This document shows, in pieces, positions 35,893-44,600 of a stretch of 64,000 nucleotides of DNA (position 1 is its first letter; the number at the start of each line of letters is the position of its first letter). Origin of the DNA: Pseudomonadota bacterium (lineage in GTDB: Bacteria > Chloroflexota > UBA6077 > JAJPHF01); contig JAJPHF010000077.1 in the NCBI GenBank assembly GCA_021325365.1, forward strand, positions 86,780 to 150,779. Reading direction: 5' to 3'. A program made the translations under genes and the position numbers. Under the pieces are notes generated by a model that had not been told where the DNA came from, made no database searches, and saw only the letters and a program-made list of their open reading frames with translations.

Positions 35893-36331
35893 GCGGCCCG
35901 ACTCGCTCGAAGCGTTCGGCCCGCCGCCAAGGTCGCACGACGCAACAGCGGCGCCCCTACACCAGCCATCCGGCGTAGGGGCGCCGCTTGCGGCGCCCCG
36001 GCGCGCTGCGCCCGCGCCGGGCAAGGCGCTCCTTGCTCCGCCCCATCCGGTCGCGCTGCCCCCGGCCAACGCGCTCCTTGCTCCGCCCCGGCGGACCCTC
36101 CCCGGGCCGATTTCCAGTCGCCCTGCTACACTCGGCCCACCCCCGCGGTGTGTTACCGCGCCGCGCGGGTGCCTATACCACCCGACGGGGCGTGCGTATA
36201 CTGGAGGCAAGAGGACCGGTCCTCTGGCTGGAGCGGGCGTGGCTCCAGCGGCGGTGCGCGGGGCGCGGCCCCGCGTGGCGGCTGCCGGCAAGTTCCACCC
36301 GGCGCCGTCGCAGCGACCGGAGGTGACAATC
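35893..36331. other. intergenic stretch with several short repeats
   Basis: 439 gene-free bp. A 14-bp inverted repeat (AGCGGCGCCCCTAC, 35947-35960, with its complement at 35975-35988) could act as a terminator for the hydrolase gene. A 19-bp direct repeat GCGCTCCTTGCTCCGCCCC occurs at 36026-36044 and 36071-36089. Confidence 0.6.
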
Positions 36332-37006
36332 ATGCTCCGAACGGTTGCCAGCTTGCTAATCGCGCTCGCCCTCGCGTTGGGCCTCGCGCTCGCGCTGCCG
36401 ATGGCCGCCCCGGCGCTGGCCGACGACGGCGGCGGCTCTGGCATGAGCGGCCCGCCCGGCGGGCCGCTCATGCCGGGTCCCAGTGCGCGGGCCGCCGGGC
36501 GCACCCGGGGCTGCGGCACCGGCCAGCAGCGCGTCCCCGCCGCGGCCATCGCCGACCTGCCGAGTGTGACGATCGGCATCTACGACGGCTTCTTCCTCCC
36601 CGCTCAGGTCACCGTGCCCGCCGGGACGCGGGTGATCTGGGTGAACCGCGGCAACCGGCCCCACTCCACCACCGCCTGGGACCACTGGGACTCGGGCGTG
36701 CTGATGCCTAGCCAGAGCTGCGAGGCCTGGTTCGTCACACCCGGGAGCTACGACTACCTGTCGATCGTGGCTGCCGACGGCGGCACGATGACGGGCAACG
36801 TCACGGTCCAGGGCAGCCTGCCCGGCCAACCCGCGACGCCCAGCACGGCGCCGGCCCAGTCTCCATCGCCCGGCATGGCGCCCGGCCAGCCGTCCATGCC
36901 CGGCACGACGCCCGGCGAGCCGTCCATGCCCGGCATGGCGCCCGGCGGGCCCGCTCAACCAGGCATGATGCCCGGCATGCCGTCCATGAATGGCCCGGGA
37001 TACTAG
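36332..37006 (+). CDS. secreted cupredoxin-like protein with degenerate copper site and Pro/Gly/Met-rich tail
   Basis: 224 residues. Signal peptide (LLIALALALGLALALPMAAP), then a cupredoxin domain around residues 75-170: 'VTIGIYDGFFLPAQVTVPAG', 'VIWVNRGNRPHSTTAWD' and 'GSYDYLSIVAADGGTMTG'. Blue copper proteins have a second His and a Cys in the last segment; here only the first His (RPHS) and a Met appear. The fold is probably kept while the classical type 1 site is lost. The C-terminus is a repetitive PGMAPG/PSMPG tract. GGAGGTG precedes the ATG. Confidence 0.75.
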   Translation: MLRTVASLLIALALALGLALALPMAAPALADDGGGSGMSGPPGGPLMPGPSARAAGRTRGCGTGQQRVPAAAIADLPSVTIGIYDGFFLPAQVTVPAGTRVIWVNRGNRPHSTTAWDHWDSGVLMPSQSCEAWFVTPGSYDYLSIVAADGGTMTGNVTVQGSLPGQPATPSTAPAQSPSPGMAPGQPSMPGTTPGEPSMPGMAPGGPAQPGMMPGMPSMNGPGY

Positions 37007-37437
37007 CCGACGCTCCCCCACACGACCACGCGCTCGGCCTCCACGACGATGAGGGCGGCCGTGTCGAGTCCGAGCGCGGGGTCGGTATACTGAGAGTACT
37101 TGGCGCGCAGCGCGGCGCGCGCCCGGTCGGCCTCGGCGCCGTCGGCCAGCAGGCGGGCGCGGCCCTGCCACAGCACGTAGCCGAGCCGCGACCAGTCCTC
37201 GGCGTAGCGGTCGACGACCACGGCGACGCGCGGATTGGCCGCCAGGTTGCGGACGCGCTTGAGGCGCTGGCCGGGCACGCGCTTCGGCTTGGCGTCGAGC
37301 GGCGAGTACAGGCGGCCGTCGAGCACGACGAAGACGATGGGCACCACGTGGGGCTGCCCGGCGGCGTCGGCCGTGGCGAGGTGCGCGACGCGCGCCTGCC
37401 CCAGGAAGGCCTCGACCGCGGCAGACAGGAGAGGCAT
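37003..37437 (-). CDS. PPOX-class F420-dependent protein, Rv0121 type
   Basis: 144-residue split-barrel flavin/deazaflavin-binding protein. 'HLATADAAGQPHVVPIVFVV' and 'PLDAKPKRVPGQRLKRVRNL', followed by 'AANPRVAVVVDRYAEDW', match the actinobacterial and chloroflexal Rv0121-like family that binds coenzyme F420. It is divergent from the Fgd-like gene with only 2 bp between the start codons, so the two share one promoter region and perhaps one regulator. It overlaps the 3' end of the cupredoxin gene by 4 bp. Confidence 0.88.
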   Translation of the reverse strand: MPLLSAAVEAFLGQARVAHLATADAAGQPHVVPIVFVVLDGRLYSPLDAKPKRVPGQRLKRVRNLAANPRVAVVVDRYAEDWSRLGYVLWQGRARLLADGAEADRARAALRAKYSQYTDPALGLDTAALIVVEAERVVVWGSVG

Positions 37438-37439
37438 CC

Positions 37440-38441
37440 ATGCTCCAGCTAGGCTACAAGGCGTCGGCCGAACAGTTCGGCCCCCGCGAGCTTCTCGACT
37501 TTAGCGTACACGCCGAGGCCCGCGGCTACGACAGCGTCGCCATCAGCGACCACTTCCAGCCCTGGCAGCACACCAACGGCCACGCGCCCAACGTCTTCCC
37601 CTGGCTCGGCGCGCTGGCCGCGCGCACCGAGCGCGTGCGCATCGGCACGAGCGTGCTGACGCCCACCTTCCGCTACCATCCATCCGTCGTGGCGCAGGCC
37701 GCGGCCACGCTGGCGCTGCTTTCCGACAACCGCTTCTTCCTTGGCGTGGGCAGCGGCGAGTCGCTAAACGAGATCGCGCCGCTCGGGATCGAGTGGCCGG
37801 GCTTCAAGGAGCGCGCCGCCCGCCTGCGCGAGGCCGTCGAGCTGATGCAGCGCCTCTGGCACGACGAGCTGGTCACCTACGAGGGCCAGTACTACAAGAC
37901 CCACAAGGCGACCGTCTACGACCGCCCCAAGGAGGGCGTGCCGCTGTACGTGGCCGCCGCCGGGCCGACGGCAGCGCTGCTGGCGGGCCGCGTGGCCGAT
38001 GGGCTCATCTGCACGAGCGGCAAAGCCTGGGAGCTGTACCGCGACACGCTGCTGCCCAAGCTGGCCGAGGGGGCCGAGAAGGCCGGCCGCGACCCGGCCC
38101 GCCTGGAGCGCATGATCGAGATGAAAGTCTCCTACGACACGGACGCCGAGCGCGCGCTGCACGACACGCGCTACTGGGCGGCGCTCGCGCTGTCGCCCGA
38201 GGACAAGGTGGGCATCGACGACCCGCGCGAGATGGAGGCGAAGGCGGCCACCGTCGCCGACCAGGCGCACCGCCGCTGGATCGTGACGAGCGACCCCGAC
38301 GAGATGGTCGAGCGCATCGCGCCCTACGTCCAGCTGGGCTTCGACCACCTGGTGTTCCACGCGCCGGGGCCGGACCAGAAGCGCTTCCTGGACCTCTTCG
38401 CGCGCGACGTGCTCCCCCGCCTGCGTAAGCGCTTCGGCTAA
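37440..38441 (+). CDS. fgd: F420-dependent glucose-6-phosphate dehydrogenase-like LLM oxidoreductase
   Basis: 333 residues. It follows the mycobacterial Fgd sequence closely as I recall it: 'LGYKASAEQFGPRELLDFSV', 'AISDHFQPWQHTNGHAPNVF', 'IGTSVLTPTFRYHPSVVAQA', 'FFLGVGSGESLNEIAP' and 'DGLICTSGKAWELY'. The active-site His/Trp (SDHFQPW), Glu (GSGE) and C-terminal 'FDHLVFHAPGPDQKRFL' are kept. Expected reaction: oxidation of glucose 6-phosphate with reduction of F420, supplying F420H2. The specific sugar substrate is inferred from similarity. The window also encodes CofG and CofH. Confidence 0.88.
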   Translation: MLQLGYKASAEQFGPRELLDFSVHAEARGYDSVAISDHFQPWQHTNGHAPNVFPWLGALAARTERVRIGTSVLTPTFRYHPSVVAQAAATLALLSDNRFFLGVGSGESLNEIAPLGIEWPGFKERAARLREAVELMQRLWHDELVTYEGQYYKTHKATVYDRPKEGVPLYVAAAGPTAALLAGRVADGLICTSGKAWELYRDTLLPKLAEGAEKAGRDPARLERMIEMKVSYDTDAERALHDTRYWAALALSPEDKVGIDDPREMEAKAATVADQAHRRWIVTSDPDEMVERIAPYVQLGFDHLVFHAPGPDQKRFLDLFARDVLPRLRKRFG

Positions 38442-38524
38442 GCCAACCGCCCGGTCGGCTGGCGGGGGCAGCGGCGCCACACCCGCCAGCCGGCTCGGTT
38501 CCACGTGCGGAGGAAGGATTCGCT

Positions 38525-39241
38525 ATGCTCGGCTGGCGCGGCTACTTCGGCTACGTCTCGCCCTCCACGATCCAGCTCCCCGCGGAGCTACAGGACATGC
38601 TGCCCGACGGCGTGGGCGTCATCGCCGCGAACCTCGGCGTGCGGGCGCACCAGGGCGCCGAGTTCGCCCGCGCCCAGCAGGGCATCCAGAACGCCCTGGA
38701 GCTGGTCGTCGGCGAGGGGGCGCAGGCGGTGGTGCTGGCGGGCGTGCCGCTCGCGGTGCGTCAGGGCTACGCCGGCGAGCAGGAGGCGAACCGCGGCTGG
38801 AGCAAGCAGGTCGGCGTGCCGGTCACCTCGGGCATGGCGGCGTCGGTCGACGGGCTGCGCCACTTGGGCGCGCGCCGGCCCGTCGTGGGCACCGCCTACC
38901 TGGACGAGATCAACCAGCAGATCGCCGCCTACCTGGCCGAGGCCGGGCTGCCGCCGGTCGGCGTGCAGGGGCTAAGCGTGCGCAATCCGGCCGAGGCCGG
39001 CCGGATTGCGCCGACCGCGTTCTACCGCCTGGCGCGCGACCTGCTGGACGCTCACCCCAACGCCGACGCCATCTTCCTCGGCACGCGCAGCAACCTCCAG
39101 GCGGTCACGCTGGAGCTGGAGCGCGACCTGGGCGTGCCCGTGATCCACGGCACGCAGGCCGCGCTCTGGTGGGCGCTGCGCCAGCTGCGCGTGATGCCCC
39201 GGCCGGAGGGTGGCCGCTTGCTGGCCAGCGCTCGCGCCTGA
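38525..39241 (+). CDS. Asp/Glu racemase-superfamily (AMDase-like) protein lacking both active-site Cys
   Basis: 238 residues with the two-lobed fold of the racemase/maleate isomerase/arylmalonate decarboxylase superfamily: 'HLGARRPVVGTAYLDEINQQ' and 'LERDLGVPVIHGTQAALWWA' match that family. The positions that hold the catalytic Cys read 'VVLAGVPLAVR' (Gly) and 'IFLGTRSNLQ' (Gly/Thr), so neither Cys is present. GGAGGAAGG precedes the ATG. It lies 83 bp after the Fgd-like gene on the same strand. Activity would require a different mechanism, or it may be a binding protein. Confidence 0.75.
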   Translation: MLGWRGYFGYVSPSTIQLPAELQDMLPDGVGVIAANLGVRAHQGAEFARAQQGIQNALELVVGEGAQAVVLAGVPLAVRQGYAGEQEANRGWSKQVGVPVTSGMAASVDGLRHLGARRPVVGTAYLDEINQQIAAYLAEAGLPPVGVQGLSVRNPAEAGRIAPTAFYRLARDLLDAHPNADAIFLGTRSNLQAVTLELERDLGVPVIHGTQAALWWALRQLRVMPRPEGGRLLASARA

Positions 39242-39264
39242 CCGCGCGCGAGACGATGGCCGCG

Positions 39265-39471
39265 TTAAGCGGCCACCGGGTTCTTGCGCGGCCGCCCTCG
39301 CTTGCGTGGTCCCTCCTGCACCACGGGCGGCGCCTGCACGAGCGGCGGCGGTGGATTAGCGAACACGTACTCGCCGCAGAACAGGCAGCTCAGGTCGTCG
39401 TCGTAGCCCACGTACAGCGGCCCATTGCACCGCGGGCAGCGCTTCGGCATCGGTCGGGTCGTCGGGGCCAT
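39265..39471 (-). CDS. small zinc-ribbon protein with AT-hook-like tail, 68 aa
   Basis: Two CxxC pairs (RCPRCNGPLY and CLFCGEYVF) form a probable zinc ribbon, followed by a Pro-rich linker and a basic tail RKRGRPRKN that matches an AT-hook (GRP core). I use the second ATG because AAGGAGG is optimally spaced from it; a longer start would add 11 residues. Nucleic acid binding is a fair inference, otherwise unknown. Confidence 0.65.
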   Translation of the reverse strand: MAPTTRPMPKRCPRCNGPLYVGYDDDLSCLFCGEYVFANPPPPLVQAPPVVQEGPRKRGRPRKNPVAA

Positions 39472-39680
39472 CTCCATACCTCCTTGAGTGTCGCGCAGCG
39501 CCATTGTCGCGCCGGCCGGCGGCGCGCGCAGTGACCTAGTTCACACTTCCGGCATGATCTACCCCACACTTCCCGCGCCCCGCCGCCGTATGTTGATCGT
39601 GATGCCTCGCCCGTCACGCCGACCGCGCCCGCGCGTTTGATCTTCGGACGCTGCCCGAGTTTGCGTTGGAGGAGCTAGCT

Positions 39681-39866
39681 ATGGTCGTTTCGGTTGCGAC
39701 CTGTCCGCCGCACTACTGGCTGGTGGAGGAGCAGGCGGGGGGCTGGCAGCGCTGGGCCTGCTACCGCTGCGGCGAGGAGCGCGAGCACTCGGCGCTGCCG
39801 CCGGATCGCCCCTGCGTGTCCTGGGCGCCGCGCCAGCCCGGGGACGAGCCGCGCCCGCAGGACTAG
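39681..39866 (+). CDS. small zinc-ribbon-like protein, 61 aa
   Basis: Starts MVVSVATCPP and contains CPPHYW and a CYRCGEER pair, suggesting a small metal-binding ribbon. GGAGGAGC precedes the ATG. Tail is Pro/Asp-rich. A hypothetical gene follows 33 bp downstream in the same direction. Function unknown. Confidence 0.5.
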   Translation: MVVSVATCPPHYWLVEEQAGGWQRWACYRCGEEREHSALPPDRPCVSWAPRQPGDEPRPQD

Positions 39867-39899
39867 ACGGACTGCGGCGCCCAGGCGCGGAGGGCGAGG

Positions 39900-40352
39900 G
39901 TGCGACGACCACGGGGGCCCGAGCCGTGGACCTACCAGGACACTCTCCGCGCGCTCGGCGCTGTGGCCGACGCCTGGAACGTGCCCACGATACACCTCAC
40001 GGTATCGCCGGAAGGAGTGCGCATCCGGATGGCCGCGCATCCCAGCGAGCGCCGCTACCGCTGGCCACAGCTCGTCAGGATGGCCGAGGCCCGCGCGCGC
40101 CTGCGCGGCCGCCGCCCGCCCGCCCCCACGCCGCCCACGGCCCGCTGGGAAGTGATCTTGCGCCTCGCCGGCCGCGCGATGGACGCGTGCGACAGCAGCG
40201 AGTTCAGGATCGTCGCGGCGCGCGGCGGAGTCGGCCGGGCCGCGACCTGCCAGGTCGAAGCCCCCGAGGGGCCGGTGCTCACGACCGAGCAGTTCGTGGT
40301 GCAGCAGATCAAGCTCGCCCACCGGTACTGGAGCCGCGGGCGCCGCGGCTAA
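39900..40352 (+). CDS. hypothetical protein, 150 aa
   Basis: Starts at GTG with GGAGGG nearby. The chain has an N-terminal segment 'YQDTLRALGAVADAWNVPTI' and 'RYRWPQLVRMAEARARLRGR', then a second half 'WEVILRLAGRAMDACDSSEF' ending basic. No membrane segment or signal peptide. The alternating hydrophobic pattern suggests a real folded protein, but I recognise no domain. It converges on scpB with a 7-bp gap. Confidence 0.5.
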   Translation: MRRPRGPEPWTYQDTLRALGAVADAWNVPTIHLTVSPEGVRIRMAAHPSERRYRWPQLVRMAEARARLRGRRPPAPTPPTARWEVILRLAGRAMDACDSSEFRIVAARGGVGRAATCQVEAPEGPVLTTEQFVVQQIKLAHRYWSRGRRG

Positions 40353-40359
40353 GCGTCGC

Positions 40360-40869
40360 CTAGCCCGCGGGCGTCTCCAGCGGTGGGAGGTCGGCCAGGT
40401 CGGCGAGGCCGAGGTAGTCCAGAAAGGCCGGGGTCGTGCCCAGCAGCACGGGCCGCCCGACCGTGTCGCGGCGGCCGACCTCCGCCACTAGGCCCCGCCG
40501 CAGCAGCGTGTCCAGGGCGCGCTCGCTGTTGACGCCACGGAGCGCTTCGACCTCGGCGCGCGTGACGGGCTGGCGGTAGGCGACGATGGCCAGCACCTCC
40601 AGCGCGGCGCGCGACAGCCGCGTGACCCCAGGCCCGCCCAGCAGCCGCTCGACGTAGCGCCCCGAGGCGGGCGCCGTGACGAGCCGCAGCGCCCCGGCGT
40701 GACGCTGTACCGCCAGGCCGGGCGGGGGCGCCGCCACGAGCCGCGCCGCGGCGGCCTCCACGTCGGCCGGCGCCGCCTCGAGCACGCGCGCCGCCTCCGC
40801 CAGCGCCAGCGGCTCCTCGGCCGCGTAGAGCAGCGCGGTCAGGTGCGCGACCAGATCGGCCTCAGTCAT
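40360..40869 (-). CDS. scpB: segregation and condensation protein B (ScpB)
   Basis: 169 residues with the tandem winged-helix layout of ScpB: '[20 protein letters not shown]' at the N-terminus and the family core '[20 protein letters not shown]', '[20 protein letters not shown]' and '[18 protein letters not shown]'. ScpB binds ScpA and SMC to form the condensin that organises and segregates chromosomes. Its ATG overlaps the stop of the upstream YfhO-like gene by 8 bp (ATGACTGA). scpA is not in the window. Confidence 0.95.
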   Translation of the reverse strand: MTEADLVAHLTALLYAAEEPLALAEAARVLEAAPADVEAAAARLVAAPPPGLAVQRHAGALRLVTAPASGRYVERLLGGPGVTRLSRAALEVLAIVAYRQPVTRAEVEALRGVNSERALDTLLRRGLVAEVGRRDTVGRPVLLGTTPAFLDYLGLADLADLPPLETPAG

Positions 40870-43846
40870 CGGCGGCGGGTCCGGCCTCCGACGGCCCGTC
40901 GCCAGCGGGCGGCCGCGGCGCGGGACGCAGGCGCACCGGCTGATAGCGGACGACCGCTGGCCGCCGCCCGAGCGGCAGCAGGAGGGCGAGGGCGACGAGC
41001 GCGGCCGCCAGGCTCACGAGCAGCCCGATGGTCAGGCTGTGCGGCCGATACCGCAGCTCGACACGATGCGTCCCGGCGGGCACGTAGAGGCCCTGGAACA
41101 GATAGTCGGCGCGCACGAGCGGCGCGGGCTGGTTGTCGATAGCGGCCTCCCAGCCGGGGAAGAAGGCATCGGTGAGCACCAGCAGCCGCTCCGCGGCGGC
41201 GCTCGTCTCGAGCGTCCAGCGCTCGGCGGCACGCTCCACCACGCGGACGCTGTCACCGCCCGCGCCGGCAGCCGACAGCGGGAGCTGGTCGGGCGGCGGC
41301 TCGAGCCCGTGAGCGCCCGGCCCGGCCGCCACCGTCGCCACGCGGTCCGGGGCGAAGCGCGGCGTGCTCAGGAAGGCCAGCGCCTGACTGTCGTCCGCCA
41401 CGATCGCCTCCGGCACGAGCCGCGCCGGCCCGGCCACGCTGCGGGCGCGGTACACCTTGACGGGCGACGGGTCGTCGTGCGGCACCGGCTCCAGCGCGGT
41501 CGTCAGCGGCAGGGGCCGCGGGTCGCCAGCGGCCGGGAGCAGCGTGGCCGCCCGCACCAGCCAGGTGCCCGTCGTCGCCAGGTTCGCGAATCCCAGGCGC
41601 GCGACGGTCGTGCCGGGTGCCAGTGGCAGCCGCACCAGGTAGTCCACGTTACGCAGGCGCGGGTCGGGCGGCGGGGCCGAGGGCAGCGCGGTGCCCGCCT
41701 CGCCGGGGGGCGCGGCACGGTCCGTCTGCTGGCCGAGGCGCACGTCGAAGGCCTGCGCGCTGTCATCCGTGCCGTACACCGTCAGGCGGCCCACGAGCGC
41801 GCCGTCGGGCAGCGACGCGTCGGCGACCGACGACAGCAGCGCGACGGTGGCGGCGGGAGTGGCCGTCACGGGCAGCGTGTACTGCTCGCCGGGCGCCAGC
41901 CGGCGGGTGGCCAGCCGGTCGAACGGCACCCCGTCCACGACGGCGTCTTGCAGCGCGCTTGTCAGCACCCAGCGCACGTCCAGCAGGTCGAGCCACCGCT
42001 CGTCGGGCAGGTAGTGCAGGCGGTGGCGCAGCAGTCCATCGCCCCGCGGCTCGTCCTCGGCGATGAGCGCCCGGGCGAGCCCCAGCCAGCGCGCGAGCGG
42101 CAGGACCCCCCCGTCGTAGCCGTCGACGGTCGCCAGGCCGTATTCGAGGGGCACGTTGGGCGTCATCACCTCGTCGTGCTTGCTCGCGACGGTGTAGTTC
42201 TCGATCACCGGCGGCGGCAAGTCGGGATAGCGGAACTGGCCCGCGGCGATGTCGCCCAGCAGGTAGTCGTCGCGCGCCAGACTGAGCAGGCGATGGTGGT
42301 CCTGGTCCGCGAGCAGCGGTGCGAGCACCGGCCGCGCCGCCCGGTAGGCGTCGGGTGGGATGGCGCTGCGGAAGTTGACGGTCAGGCTGGCCGCGACCAG
42401 CTCCGCCGCGACCGCGGCCACCAGCAGCCCTAGCGCCAGGCGCCGCCGGCGCGCGAGCGCGAGCGCCGTGAGCGCGAGGGCGACCAGCCCAAGGCCGATC
42501 CAGGCGACGTAGTAGCGCCGGGCGCCGAGCGGCGGGGAGATCACCAGGATCGCCGCCAGCGCGGCGCCCACCACGAGCGCGACGGCCACGAGGCGGCGGC
42601 GGCTCAGCGTGCGCCACCAGGCGCGGGCGCGTCCCGCGCGCCAGGCCCACTCGGCTCCCAAGCCCGCGAGCAGCGCCATGCCGAACGAGTAGACGAACAG
42701 CCAGCGGGCGGGGACCCGAAACAGGCCCAGGCCGGGCACGATCTGGTAGAGCAGCGGATAGAGTGGGTTGTAGCCGCCGATGGCCAGCACGAGCCCCAGC
42801 CCTGCCAGCGCGGCGCCCAGCGCCACCCAGCGGCCGCGCGCCGCCGCTAGGGCCAGCACGCCCAGGCACAGCGGGATCGTGCCCACGTAGCCGACGTACT
42901 CGCCGAAGGGGTTATCCCAGAAGCCGGGCAGGAGGCTCCGTAACAGGAGCGGCGGCGGCAGCGAGAAGGAGATGGCCTCGGCGTAGGGCAGGCCGCCGCC
43001 GCGAATGCCCTCCCGCTGCACCTCCGCCGTGGGCAGCAGCTGGACCGCCGTCAGCGCGAGGCCGAGCGCCACCAGGAGCGCATACAGCCCAAGCGCCCAG
43101 GCGAGCGCACGCAGGCGATCCTTCCCTCGCCATCCCCCGACGAGCGCGACGACGCCGAGCGCGACCAGGGTGAGATACACCTCCTGCGAGTGGCCCGCGA
43201 GCACCTGGACCGCGAGCGCCAGCGCGCCGAGCGCCGCCAGCCGCACGCTGCGCCGCGCGATCGCGCCCAAGAGCAGCCAGGCCAGCAGCGGCAGCCAGGC
43301 AGCCGCCTGCAACTGGTTCACGTGGCCCGCCAGGCCCACCATGAAGCCGCCCAGGCTGAAGGCCAGCGCGGCGACCAGCGCGGCAGCCAGGCTCAGGCCC
43401 AGCCGGCTGCGCGCCAGCAGGTACGTGAAGGCGCCGGCGAGCCAGGTGTGCAGCCACAGCGACACGGTGTAGGCGGTCGGCACGGGCAGGAAGAGGTAGA
43501 CCACATTGAAGGGATAGAGCAGCGCGGTCTGGGCGTTGGCGAAGAACGGGCTGCCAAGAAAGACGTCCGGGTTCCAGAGTGGGAAGCGGCCCTGGCGCAG
43601 CGCGTCCGCGGCGTACTGGCGTAGCGGATAGAAGAACACCCAGACGTCGAAATCGTAGAGAATGCGGGACGAGGTGGTCAGCGGAGTGTAGAAGGCCAGC
43701 ACGAACAACAGGAGCCCCGCGACCGCGGCCCAGTTGGTCCACGCGCGCCGCGGCGCGGGCACGACGCGCGTCCGCGCCGCGGCTGGCGCCGCGCCCCGGG
43801 CGACGCCCGGAGACTCGGGATGGGTGGCGCGCCCGCCGCGCGCCAT
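40862..43846 (-). CDS. large YfhO-like multi-pass membrane protein
   Basis: 994 residues from the ATG at 43846. About the first 520 residues hold a dozen or so membrane helices with family features: '[20 protein letters not shown]', '[20 protein letters not shown]', '[16 protein letters not shown]' and '[20 protein letters not shown]'. The rest is a long extracytoplasmic domain with late '[20 protein letters not shown]' and '[20 protein letters not shown]'. YfhO-like proteins are GT-C glycosyltransferase-like and act on lipid-linked glycans in envelope polymers; the specific role is unknown. An in-frame GTG at 43864 is an alternative start. Translationally coupled to scpB. Confidence 0.85.
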   Translation of the reverse strand: MARGGRATHPESPGVARGAAPAAARTRVVPAPRRAWTNWAAVAGLLLFVLAFYTPLTTSSRILYDFDVWVFFYPLRQYAADALRQGRFPLWNPDVFLGSPFFANAQTALLYPFNVVYLFLPVPTAYTVSLWLHTWLAGAFTYLLARSRLGLSLAAALVAALAFSLGGFMVGLAGHVNQLQAAAWLPLLAWLLLGAIARRSVRLAALGALALAVQVLAGHSQEVYLTLVALGVVALVGGWRGKDRLRALAWALGLYALLVALGLALTAVQLLPTAEVQREGIRGGGLPYAEAISFSLPPPLLLRSLLPGFWDNPFGEYVGYVGTIPLCLGVLALAAARGRWVALGAALAGLGLVLAIGGYNPLYPLLYQIVPGLGLFRVPARWLFVYSFGMALLAGLGAEWAWRAGRARAWWRTLSRRRLVAVALVVGAALAAILVISPPLGARRYYVAWIGLGLVALALTALALARRRRLALGLLVAAVAAELVAASLTVNFRSAIPPDAYRAARPVLAPLLADQDHHRLLSLARDDYLLGDIAAGQFRYPDLPPPVIENYTVASKHDEVMTPNVPLEYGLATVDGYDGGVLPLARWLGLARALIAEDEPRGDGLLRHRLHYLPDERWLDLLDVRWVLTSALQDAVVDGVPFDRLATRRLAPGEQYTLPVTATPAATVALLSSVADASLPDGALVGRLTVYGTDDSAQAFDVRLGQQTDRAAPPGEAGTALPSAPPPDPRLRNVDYLVRLPLAPGTTVARLGFANLATTGTWLVRAATLLPAAGDPRPLPLTTALEPVPHDDPSPVKVYRARSVAGPARLVPEAIVADDSQALAFLSTPRFAPDRVATVAAGPGAHGLEPPPDQLPLSAAGAGGDSVRVVERAAERWTLETSAAAERLLVLTDAFFPGWEAAIDNQPAPLVRADYLFQGLYVPAGTHRVELRYRPHSLTIGLLVSLAAALVALALLLPLGRRPAVVRYQPVRLRPAPRPPAGDGPSEAGPAADD

Positions 43847-44399
43847 CACTGGCTCACCGCCCACGCGACCGCGCTGTCACGAGTCGCCGGGCCGCGCGAC
43901 CGTGCGGCCCGGCGGTCCGCGGCGCGGCCCGCCGCGCCGCTCCGCCCGAGAACTCGCCGCGCCGCGCCAAAGACCAGCTCATCGGGCTCCTGCTCGCTAT
44001 GCGGCAGGCGACTCCGCGCGCCTGCCCTTACTGCCCAAGCATAGCGCAGGCGATGCCGGCCATGCCTGGCATTCGGCCGCCTGCTCCTCCAGCCGCTTTC
44101 TTGGCCCTTGCGCCACCATACGCTAACGGTATCGCCGGGCAGAGGCCCGTCCCCTGCCGCCCGGCCGGGGCGGCTAGGCGCCAGGCTGCGGGTCCCGGCG
44201 GACGTAGGGCCGGGGCTCGCCCCCTGCCGCTCGGCGACCAGCGCAGCTCCAGCATCATGACACTCGCTCTACCCCCGTACAAGCTACACGCGGCAGCTGC
44301 CGTGCCGACGGCATGCCGCCACCGCGCCGCCGGCCGTTGACAGCGACCGCGCGGGCCGCGTATGGTGAGCCGCGACGCCCACCGCGAAGGAGCCCGATC
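43847..44399. other. intergenic region with CAGGGG-CCCCTG repeats
   Basis: 553 bp between the divergent YfhO-like and amidase genes. It contains two copies of the hairpin repeat seen at 26573: GACGTAGGGCCGGGGCTCG onward (44201-44235) and a partial copy GCAGAGGCCCGTCCCCTGCC (44139-44158). GAAGGAG upstream of 44400 is the next gene's binding site. No gene is supported here. Confidence 0.65.
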
Positions 44400-44597
44400 A
44401 TGTCCGAGCCGCGCCCCCCGCTTACCCGCGACACGCTCGGGGCGATCACGACCGCCGCGGGCCTCCCCCTGAGCGCCGACGCCCTGGATGCGCTGCTGCG
44501 GCCCACCGCGGCCATCTATGCGGCCGTCGACGGCCTGGACGCGCTCGACCTCGCGGCTGCCGAGCCGGCCGCGGTCTTCGCGCTGCCGTGGGCTTAG
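44400..44597 (+). CDS. small amidase-partner protein, AtzG/DUF4089 type
   Basis: 65 residues. The Leu/Ala-rich helical chain 'GLPLSADALDALLRPTAAIY' with a 'PAAVFALPWA' ending resembles the AtzG/DUF4089 family, short GatC-like proteins that bind and stabilise an amidase of the AtzE type. It sits 3 bp upstream of the amidase gene, the usual order. Its close relationship to that enzyme rests mainly on context. Confidence 0.7.
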   Translation: MSEPRPPLTRDTLGAITTAAGLPLSADALDALLRPTAAIYAAVDGLDALDLAAAEPAAVFALPWA

Positions 44598-44600
44598 CCG

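Noticed and set aside
35893..36331. small open frames upstream of the cupredoxin gene
   Set aside because: They consist of translated GC-rich repeats with no plausible start site or composition.
44028..44282. 84-residue minus-strand open frame in the repeat region
   Set aside because: It spans hairpin repeats and lacks a ribosome binding site.
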